Source of the DNA: Musa acuminata AAA Group
Taxonomy: Eukaryota; Streptophyta; Magnoliopsida; Zingiberales; Musaceae
Length of the DNA stretch: 64,000 bases
Assembly: GCF_036884655.1 (NCBI RefSeq)
Contig: NC_088345.1
Span: 32,214,501 to 32,278,500 of the forward strand
Reading direction: 5' to 3'
Of the stretch, positions 56,176 to 64,000 are shown piece after piece. Position 1 is the stretch's first letter, and each line of letters opens with the position of its first letter. The notes below the pieces were generated by a model. That model was given only the letters and a program-made list of their open reading frames with translations, was not told the DNA's origin and made no database searches. Position numbers and translations under genes: made by a program.

Positions 56176-58221
56176 TGTTAGGATCGAGAGCACTAAGAGG
56201 GGGGGGTGAATTAGTGCAGCGGAAATCTTTCAGCGATTAAAAACGAAAGCTGCATTCGTTCGATAAACACTATGCAAAAGCCGATTCTAAGTTTACTTAT
56301 TATTAAGTGCAGTTTACGTTTAAACACAGTTAGCGTCTAAACGCAGTTTGCGTCTAAATGCATATTGCGTTTAAACTCAGATTGCGTCTAAACTCAGATT
56401 GCGTCTAAGCGCAGTTTGCGTCTAAACATAGTTTGCGTCTAAGCGTAGTTTAAGCAGAAGTATAAAGACAATCTGCTGCTATTGTACAGCTCAAAAATTA
56501 ATCTACAAAAAGCAAATTTACGTCTAAACGTAGATTTACGTCTAAACGCATATTTACGTTTAAACGCAGATTTACGTCTTAAACGCAGATTTACGTCTGA
56601 ACTTTGAAACTCGTTTGTATACTCGCAGAAGGCAGTATGCAGTTGAAATTAAGACGTAAACGTAAGCTGAAATCTGATGATTGTGCGAGGAAAGCCGATT
56701 TACGTCTGAATGCAGTTTTACGTCTAAATGTTGAAACTCGTTCATAAAGTTGTAGAAGACAGTTTGCAGTTATAAATAGAATCAAAATGTAAATGTAAAC
56801 TGCAAGGAAACTCGTTCATAAAAGCGCAGTAGACAGTTCGCAGTTATAAACAGATTCAAGACGTAAATGTAAGCTGCAAAGTAAAGATCGTACGAAAACA
56901 CGTATTGACGTCTGAATCTAGATTCGGAAAGATTAGAGCTTAAAAACTTGTTCGTAAAAGCGCAGAGAGCAGTAGCTATGTAGGAGGTTTGCAGTAATGA
57001 TAAAGTGCTCAAAATAAACGCAAACCAGAGATTTAGAGTGGTTCGGTCAGTCTTGACCTACTCCACTTTTGGCTTCCTCCACCGGCGAGGTTACCGACGT
57101 CAACTAGGGGCCTTCCTTCAATAGGCGAAGGCCAACTGCCCTTTTACAGTTTCTCTCCTTTTGACGGGCTCAGGAGACAACCCTTACAGATCCTTTCTCT
57201 CCTCTCTTTACAACTCAAGACTTGAATAACAGAAAAGAGGAGAACTTTTGGACTTTACACAAATTTGAGCTCTTAGAATCACTGAAAAGATCAAGAATTC
57301 GGTGTGGATCTGTATCCCTTCAGTGCTGAATGGGTGGGGTATTTATAGGCCCCAACCCAATTCAAATTTGGAGCTCAAAACGATCAAATCCCGGAATTTC
57401 GGGATCAGGCGGTTGCACCTCTTGACTGGAGAGGTTGCACCGCCTGGCAGAGCTCGAAGACCGAGCTCAGGCGGTGCCACCTCTCTGTCAGGGAGGTTGC
57501 ACCGCCCAGTCTTGCTCGAAGACTGAGCTCAGGCGGTGCCACCTCTCTATCAGGGAGGTTGCACCGCCCAGTCTAGCTCGAAGACTGAGCTCAAGCGATG
57601 CCACCTCCTGGCTGGGGAGTTTGCACTGCCTAGTCTCGCTGGGAGGCTTAGCTCAGGCGGTGCCACCTCCTGGCCTAGGCGGTTGCACCTCCTGGTGCAA
57701 TCAGGGTCCGAATGGTTTGCTCCATTCGGCCCAATTTCATTCTTTTTAGGGGCCCAATTGCCCCAAGATTAAGCTAATGGGATCACCTCCCATTTTCCAA
57801 CTTAATCAACGTGCTAACTACGATTAAATCTAAGATAATTTCTGCAGCTTTGCTCCGATGCATCAATCGCTTCTTCCGGCGAGTTTCCGGCGAACTTCCG
57901 TTGATCAACCGATGTACCCTCGGTGATTCTTCTGCGGACTTCCGGCAAACTCCTGGACTTTGCGACGATCCACTTGGCGAGTTCCGACGAGCTTCGCTTG
58001 GCAAGCTTCTGGACTTTTCGGATCTGTTCTCGCAGAACCTCCGACGACCGTCCGAACTTCCGTTGAACTCTCGAACTCCCAACGTGATCATGAACTTGAC
58101 TCCGGCGCAACTCCTGCTGCTTGTCTAACTTTCATCGTAGTTAATCCTGCACACTTATCTCAACACATAGATTAGACAACAAATGACAATTGACTTCATC
58201 ATCAAAATTCGAGATTCAATA
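56176..58221 (-). repeat. SIRE-like solo LTR in F (2046 bp)
   Basis: On the minus strand starts TATTGAATCTCGAATTTTG at 58221 and ends CTCTCGATCCTAACA at 56176. Perfect flanking GAGAG (56171-56175, 58222-58226). Contains the reversed 18-bp array (about 56315-56600), TATA box near 57340 and GGCGGTTGCACC palindromes (57410-57700). Confidence 0.9.
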
Positions 58222-58384
58222 GAGAGATCGTAACCCGAGGAGATGTAATAGTGGAAAGAGTTCCATCCGAAGATAACATTGCAGATCCACTGACAAAGCC
58301 GTTGTCTCAGATTGTCTTGGAGCGTCATAGGGGTCTGATGGGGATCAAACACATAGGTGATTGGCTTTAGGTCAAGTGGGAGAT
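58222..58384 (+). pseudogene. RNase H tail and polypurine tract of F
   Basis: Continues RNase H: VIVERVPSEDNIADPLTKPL, ERHRGLMGIKHIGDWL and a stop near 58370; then AAGTGGGAGAT, the polypurine tract, just before the LTR. Confidence 0.75.
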
Positions 58385-59774
58385 TACTAGTCATAGGTGC
58401 CCAGCAAGCCAATCACGTGAGTGATGGCACGTGTGACTTGATACAGAATCTTTTTGCTTATTATATTTTGGCGTATATCACTTTATAACTATTGCATAAA
58501 TGCATATATATATTGTGATATCCTTGGATTTGTGCAATGGGAATCGGATCGTGATGAGATCACGATAATGAGATCGATTCACCTTTAAACACATATCCTA
58601 AATAATCCCGGTCATAGGTTACTCGAGAGGGACATCGTGATAACCGGATAGACTGGTGTGCTGTATACCCGTCCATATGATGGATGCAGCTGGTCTCATA
58701 GCTGCTCGTGTAGGGACAATAGGGATACAGTATAGGTGCTCATTGGAGAATGAGTTCACTGATTGATCCGCTTACGGAATGCTGGATGGTTGATGATGCC
58801 TTATTATCAGACAGCGATTCCGTAGTCCTAGTGGTGTATCTGATCCTTAGACTTGAGACACCAAGGATGTCCTGTACGAGTGCTCCACTCTTTGATACCA
58901 GACTTATAGGTTTGGCTGTCCCAGATCTAGTACAGCTGGTCATTGGGAGTGGTAGTCGACCTTACGAGGGCTATTGAGTCTCGACAAAGGATCATCTACT
59001 CTCGGCGTCATGAGAGGAATATCCCATGTGTTCTTGCTCAGACAAATCCCTAGCCAGGGTCATTCGGGTTGAGAGAGAAAGAGTTCTCCGGGAGAATCCG
59101 ATTAGAGCGAGACTCGAGTAGAAACCGTATGGGTCTGACAACACCGTGCTCGATATACGGTCTCTGGGATATTAGATGGATGAGGGACTATAGGTACATG
59201 GTAACTGAGGACAAACAGGTCCAATGGATTGGATTCCCCTGTATCGTCTGGGGACTATGGCGTAGTGGCCTAGTACGTCCGTAGTCGATGAGTCGAGTGA
59301 ATTATTACAGAGATAATAATTCACTGAGTTAGAAGGAGTTCTGACAGGTATGACTCACGGCCAGCTCGATATTGGGCCTAGAGGGTCACACACATATGGT
59401 AGGCACGGGATCTCTATAAATAGGAGGGATTCACAGCCTCATAGGCTAGAGTCTTTGCTTGCCTTTCCTATTCTCCTCTCCCTCTCCACCTCAGAGTTGG
59501 CCTGGAGTTTTGAGGAGGGTCGTCGCAACCCTACTGTGTGGATCACCGCTAGAGAGGAGGACGCTTGACCTCCTTCACCCTCTCCTAAGGATCTGCAAGG
59601 AAACAGGGATATACGATCTCCCTAGGTAACACAATCTCTATACGCAGTTTTATGTTTTGCGGATTTTTGCGCACCAATCTTCGCACGACGACGAACATTT
59701 TTTTGGGAATCGGGGATTTTTGTTTTCTTGTTCTTCCGCTGCGCATATGATGTCGCCCCCATGATTTTCCAACA
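58385..59774 (+). repeat. 3' LTR of F, hybrid with J (1390 bp)
   Basis: TACTAGTCATAGG...ATTTTCCAACA. Nearly identical to J, except for a deletion of about 105 bp at 59416 (J has extra sequence 49064-49164 approximately). On the left it has F's polypurine tract; on the right it has J's right flank (CTTTG then antisense G gag). The two ends thus derive from two insertions. Confidence 0.8.
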
Positions 59775-60784
59775 CTTTGCCGGGTCTTTCTTAGCAACCT
59801 TTGCTTTACTCAGTCTACCCTTGCCCTTGCCCTTCTTAAGGGACTTTCTGTCTTCCTTTTCTTTTTAGTCTCACCAGCATAGAGAACTAGCTTCTCCTTC
59901 TTGATAGTGCTCTCTGCCTCCCTCAACATATTGAGGAGTTCGAGAGTCACCTTAAGTTAAGAAAATGAATCTGATAGGGATTGAAGCATAAGATCTACAT
60001 ATAAGCTATCCTCTAGGGCCATTCCTATACTTGTGAGTTTCTCCATCCACTCAATCATCTTAAAGACATAATTATGAACTGGTGTTCCCTCAGTTATCCT
60101 TGCACAGAAGATACTCTTGGATATCTCATATTGCTGAGTTATTCCTTGTTCCTCAAATAATTTATGGAGATGCAGGAGAATGGATCTGGCATCCATCTTT
60201 TTATGTTGTCTCTATAACTCAAGAGTCATGGAGCCCAATATGTAACACTAAGCAAGAGTGGAATCATCTATGTACTTCACGTAGCGAGTGATCTCATCCT
60301 TGATTACCCCTTCCTCAAGCGTAGGCATCATTGTATCAAGGACATACATTTTTTTTCGTTTTGAGAATGATTCTCAAGTTGCAGAGCCAATGCGTATAAT
60401 TTGGACCAGTGAGGCGGTTGACATCAAGTATGCCGTATAAGGGTTTTGAAAGTGATATATTTCTAACAAATAAGAGATGTAGCATAAATAAATAATATGT
60501 AGAATTGTAGAAAAATAAACAATCAAGATATGGACTTTTATCTTGACGTGCTCCCACTATTTTTCTAGCAAGTCACGTGACACACCTAGCACATGAAACA
60601 AAAGACTCCGGTAGACTTCTAGTGAGGATCGAGATCCAATTAGCATCTTAGTGTAACCTCGAGGGACTCGACCAATCACACTAAGCCCAAAAGGTAGGCA
60701 ACTCTTGCCGATCACAACTCCTTGTGATTCCCATCCTGTTCGGCCTCTGAACCACCATGGCCTCAAGGGACTCAATCAACCATG
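59775..60784 (-). pseudogene. gag and leader of G (copy 2)
   Basis: Near-identical to 49533-50544: same motifs; in the 79-codon stretch 60196-59957 I see two amino acid differences from copy 1. A short indel lies near 60348. Confidence 0.8.
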
Positions 60785-61191
60785 TGTTAAAACCCTTGCA
60801 GATTCTAAACTTAGGGTTGATCTCTTTAGGGGATCGGCCTCCTTGGAACTCTATAGGAGTTCCTCCCTCCAAGTTGATGCTCAAATGCTGCAGAAAAGAT
60901 TCATTTATTGCTTATTAAAAGAGGATAAATACATGGTTATTTATAGGGTTTCTAAACCCTAACTCCTAATAGGACTCATACTCAAGACTCCTACTCAATT
61001 AAGACTCATACTCAATACTCCTAATAGGACTCCTACTCAAAACTCCTATTCCTTTACTAACTCCAAATTCTTCTCTAAGAAATAACCTCCAAACCCTAGC
61101 CGGCCTCTTCACCTCTTTAATAGGGTCGGCTTAGGTAGGTTTTACATGAATGCCCCTCTCAATTATGACTCTCCTAACTAGAGTCCTTACA
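60785..61191 (-). repeat. Gypsy solo LTR in the leader of G (407 bp)
   Basis: On the minus strand TGTAAGGACTCTAG...GGGTTTTAACA. Same family as C and B LTRs. Flanks CCATG (60780-60784) and CCTTG (61192-61196), one mismatch. TATTTATAG (reverse TATA box) near 60939. Confidence 0.8.
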
Positions 61192-61497
61192 CCTTGATGT
61201 TCGGTTAAGTCAACATCATCGTTAGAAGATGAGTTTGATTCGATAATATACCATCGGGGGACTCGACCAAGCATACCATATCCTTAGGTTATCGATGACA
61301 TCTCTATGTCGTAAACAAGATAACGAATCATGATATAAGTGAGCCTCAAGGGACTCGATAAACTCAACCTATGTTAGGAGTCAGTTCCTACCTATAATGA
61401 TGGAAGACCACTTGGGTCAATTTAATTGCCTCACGTTTACGGACTTAATATTATCGAGGGAGGGGATTTTGATTTTATCTCCTATAACGTGTCACAC
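61192..61497 (-). other. Leader remnant of G (copy 2)
   Basis: Antisense copia leader ('GGGACTCGACCAAGCATACC', 'ACATCTCTATGTCGTA', 'TTAATATTATCGAGGGAG') comparable to 51880-52160 of F. It stops in the TA tract. Confidence 0.6.
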
Positions 61498-61505
61498 ATA
61501 TATAT

Positions 61506-61576
<71 letters not shown>
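61498..61576. repeat. (TA)n microsatellite
   Basis: About 79 bp of nearly pure TA. The leader of F is TATA-rich at the same place (51820-51860), so the tract probably expanded from leader sequence. It marks the boundary between transposon and gene-flanking DNA. Confidence 0.9.
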
Positions 61577-61577
<1 letters not shown>

Positions 61578-61916
61578 GAATAATAGGATGTTAAATAATA
61601 AGAAAATATGAATAATAATAATCCCTCAAAATTTATCGAAATACTTATAATGGTATGTGAAATATATAATATAATAAGATAACAATTATCCTGTAGATAT
61701 TTATATATATTACATGATGTCGTAGCCGACAGCGGTTGAGGGACCCATACACCCCTTGGGGTGGGTGATTTGCTGTGTCGCGTGAATCGAGTGCAGCTGC
61801 ATTCTCCACTCGTAAACAATGAACGCCGAGGCACTGTAAAGACGAGTTGGAGAGCATGAATGGACCCGCACTGGTTATAGACAGCTGAGCGACCTTCACG
61901 TCGTCCTAATAGGATC
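61577..61916. other. Gene-flanking sequence without recognised gene
   Basis: AT-rich to about 61715, then mixed composition; no transposon family of this window recognised. Probably promoter-proximal DNA of the gene downstream. An ACGT element (TTCACGTCGTC) lies near 61896. Confidence 0.5.
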
Positions 61917-61926
61917 GTCACGTGAC
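61917..61926. promoter_or_regulatory. G-box GTCACGTGAC
   Basis: A perfect 10-bp palindrome with the CACGTG core (61919-61924), the classic plant bZIP/bHLH site, a short way upstream of the presumed 5' UTR. Function is inferred from position only. Confidence 0.5.
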
Positions 61927-62007
61927 TCAGATCTGACCTGTGTCGGCAGCGAAAGGAAGAAACCGGCGAAGAAGAATTCGTCTAGATTCTACCCAGATTC
62001 TTCGCTA

Positions 62008-62028
62008 ATGGCAGAGGATCCATCTTAG
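62008..62028 (+). other. Six-codon upstream ORF
   Basis: ATG with a purine at -3, six codons, TAG, in the presumed 5' UTR (GA-rich sequence 61950-62060). It could lower translation of the main frame if it is in the mature transcript. Confidence 0.35.
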
Positions 62029-63489
62029 TCTTCTTTCAGGTGGTGGTGGTGATGATAAGCTCCTTCTTTGGTTAGTTTCTCCCTCATGCTTAATAATCAG
62101 TTCATTCTAGGTGTAACAAAATAAACCTTCCTCCTGCGGTGGGTATGAGGTTTGTAGTCTTCCAGATACGCCAATCAAGGTGGAGTTTCGATGTCTGTAT
62201 ACTGACGAATCCCGATCGGATTTCTTTTGGATATAATCGCAGTGAATCGACTGGCTAGCCTCCTTGGTGTGCACTAGGGTTTCTGGATTGATGGAAACCA
62301 TAGGGCGAGGCCAGGAAGCTGATGCCGATGACCTCTGAATGTTTGCTTGGACTAGGGAATCCTTTTGACTAATAGACTCCTTTTTTGCGTGTAACTTGAG
62401 TTTGCTGTTCCTCTGGCCCTAATTCTGTTCGTGCGTTTTATTCTCTCCGTCTCTGCTTGTGTGGACTCCATTGCTTGCCCCATGAGCACGAAGAATTGTC
62501 GTGCCAAGCATTTTTTGCTGCTTGGTCTTTTGAACCTTCAGTGTTTGGCTTTTCGACTCCCCTTTCTATTCTTTATATCAGCTTGTAATTTTGTCAGACT
62601 TCTTGAAGGTTCTGTGCTACTTGTCAAAGCAGTAGAACCACCTGTTTATTACTATCTCCCAATTTAATGGTTTTGAGCTCTTACTATCTCATCTTTGTAT
62701 GACAACATCGACACAATGAGTACTCGTGCCTTATCCAACTAGTGCGACTTTTATAAGATTGATAATTAGAGTCAGATGTGTTGTTTTGTGAAAGAATCTC
62801 TAGGCCCATAAAAAATGGAATTTGCACCTTCGGAAATTAGCGAATGATTGAAATTGAAAAAAAGACCTGAAATTTTGTAAACGGAATTTGTTGATTCTCA
62901 GATATGAATATATCAAATGGTTATGCTGTGAATTTTTTAGTTAAAACTCCATGAAAATATAAAAGGGTTAATATTCTACAATGAATTGATAAAGCATTTT
63001 GTTTTACAGATTAGGACTGAGAAACTGTCACGAAATTCAATCTGATGAGATGCTTCTGGTTCTATCGTTTTTGGGAGCACTAGAAGTAACATAAAACTCA
63101 AATTTGTAGGTGTGTTCAATACTTCAAAATGAAAGGTAAATTGATCAACAGTTGATTTCATGTAGTAGGAAGGTCGGCGAAGGAAACTAGCACAATGATC
63201 AAAATGGGACATGTTTTTCTCTTCTAAATGCCCCTTTAGGGCCACAAAATGTTAAGGAGCATGCCATTGATTCTCAATAGTTGTTAATACAAGCACTGAG
63301 GATTTTTTCCTAGTGCTTGAAGTCAACTCTTCTTTTCCCCAAAGTGGGGTTTAGCCATTTGTTTTTAACTGCCCATAATTAATTCTTTAGCCATATCAAG
63401 CAAGGATTTGTGAAGTGTTATAATGCTGCTAGTATTTTCAGTAACTTTTGCTGGTGGAAATTGATATCTTTCTTTTTCTCGAAATGAAG
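62029..63489 (+). other. Probable 5' UTR intron of the host gene
   Basis: T-rich, no transposon homology and no conserved reading frame. The 3' end has a polypyrimidine stretch TCTTTCTTTTTCTC and an AG at 63489. Candidate donors include GGTGATGATAAGC near 62050 and TAG|GTGTAAC near 62110; I cannot choose between them. Confidence 0.4.
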
Positions 63490-63520
63490 GTGAAGTCAAA
63501 CTGATAAAAATAATCTGCAT

Positions 63521-64000
63521 ATGGAGCAAGAGGTCAAGAATGATGGTCATGTCATACATATGTCATGGGGTAACGTTGCTTCCTCATCATCATCTCAGGA
63601 TGATGAACATGATGACTCAGATGGTCTGCATTATGACAATAGGCCTTCAACAAGGATACGAGCTCCTACATTTCAATCTTCAATGTCAATGCCTGCTTCT
63701 AACTCTAGAAATGCTTCTTTAATAAGAGGAGGTGGTAGTTCTGTCCGTCCTTCTCATAGAAGCTCTCTAAATTCTGGTTTTTGGATTTCATTGGAGCTTC
63801 TTCTCAATGTGGTTCAAATCATAGCAGCTGTAACTATTCTATCTTCATCAAGACATGAACACCCACAATCTCCATTATTTGCCTGGGTGATTGGTTATGT
63901 TATTGGATGTGGTGCTACTCTCCCTCATCTTTATTGGCGTTTTATTCATCGTAATAATCACTTGTCTCAGCATGAAGTGGAACATTTTCACCTGGGCCCA
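63521..64000 (+). CDS. Probable membrane RING-type E3 ubiquitin ligase, N-terminal part
   Basis: ATG at 63521 is the first Met after an in-frame TGA (63491), and 160 codons are open to the window end. The product starts acidic and Ser-rich, then has RPSTRIRAPTFQSSMSMPAS (about 41-60), a basic stretch, and two predicted membrane spans (about 87-108, FWISLELLLNVVQ..., and 118-140, PLFAWVIGYVIGCGATLPHL). The pattern SGFWISLEL ... RHEHPQSPLFAWVIGY ... LYWRF is that of the plant At4g11680/At1g63170-like E3 ligases, which carry a RING-H2 finger in the cytosolic C-terminal half. That finger would lie beyond the window, so ligase activity is inferred from family resemblance. No frame damage: apparently an intact gene. 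Confidence 0.75.
   Translation, partial: MEQEVKNDGHVIHMSWGNVASSSSSQDDEHDDSDGLHYDNRPSTRIRAPTFQSSMSMPASNSRNASLIRGGGSSVRPSHRSSLNSGFWISLELLLNVVQIIAAVTILSSSRHEHPQSPLFAWVIGYVIGCGATLPHLYWRFIHRNNHLSQHEVEHFHLGP

Larger units (their letters stand above)
50793..59774 (+). mobile_element. Element F: Angela-like copia, best-preserved in the window
   Basis: Leader (50793-52493), gag, protease, integrase, RT, RNase H, polypurine tract and 3' LTR (58385-59774), with a SIRE solo LTR (56176-58221) inside RNase H. 5' LTR, primer site and the first ~190 bp of leader are missing (judged against E). Coding damage is limited: one stop after gag, a 1-nt deletion in protease, and a short deletion at the RT/RNase H joint. 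Confidence 0.85.

Noticed and set aside
61397..61611. Frames reading through the TA tract (YIYIYIY)
   Set aside because: Microsatellite translation.
62431..62667. A 78-codon frame with hydrophobic stretches ahead of the host gene
   Set aside because: Lies in the presumed 5' UTR intron, no resemblance to a known family and no supporting signals.
1..64000. CRISPR arrays, bacterial operons, viral or organellar segments
   Set aside because: Tandem repeats here have no spacer structure; all recognised coding sequence is LTR-retrotransposon or the host gene.

Overview
This is plant nuclear DNA, almost certainly from an angiosperm and probably a monocot. About 61.5 kb is a nested pile of LTR retrotransposons, followed by about 2.4 kb holding the upstream region and first coding exon of a host gene. 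The element families (Angela-like Ty1/copia with ~1.5 kb LTRs, SIRE/Maximus-like elements with long GC-rich LTRs, small chromodomain Ty3/gypsy elements with ~0.34-0.4 kb LTRs) remind me of banana/Ensete-type genomes. That attribution is an inference, not something I could search. No rRNA, tRNA, CRISPR or bacterial features were seen.

Layout (letters are my labels). K (1-5518) is the 3' part of a gag-only SIRE-like element; it sits inside the 5' LTR of copia element E. E is in pieces spread from 5519 to 42662. Its leader holds a solo LTR (7435-9020) and its leader+gag block is tandemly duplicated. Its pol is split by Ty3/gypsy element C (13046-21361, target duplication AGGAC). Its 3' LTR is split by a reverse-oriented copia LTR, L. 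L is split by D, a second gag-only SIRE-like element (target duplication TCTCG). D's 5' LTR carries gypsy element B (21367-28943), whose own LTR carries a SIRE solo LTR (26995-28879). D's interior carries a solo LTR (32422-34929, AGATG). D's 3' LTR carries an unclassified LTR-like element I (35705-40040) with another solo LTR inside it. A 3771-bp inversion (17591-21361) later flipped parts of C, E, L and D; reading that block backwards restores all four elements base for base.

From 42663 there are minus-strand copia remnants H and G. G is broken by solo LTR J (48041-49532, CTTTG). A plus-strand copia element F (50793-59774) follows, with an open 653-codon integrase-RT frame but no 5' LTR; a SIRE solo LTR (56176-58221, GAGAG) interrupts its RNase H. 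The block 'J + antisense G gag + gypsy LTR' occurs twice (48041-50792 and 58385-~61024), which points to recombination between LTRs.

The TE mass ends in a (TA)n tract (61498-61576). The host gene downstream has a G-box, a probable 5' UTR with a six-codon upstream ORF, a probable 5' UTR intron, and a first coding exon from 63521 running off the window end. It looks like the N-terminal part of a membrane RING-type E3 ubiquitin ligase of the At4g11680/At1g63170 kind. No new enzymatic system is evident; the novelty is structural: the base-exact inversion, the gag-only elements, the palindrome arrays in LTRs and a palindrome conserved in copia leaders.
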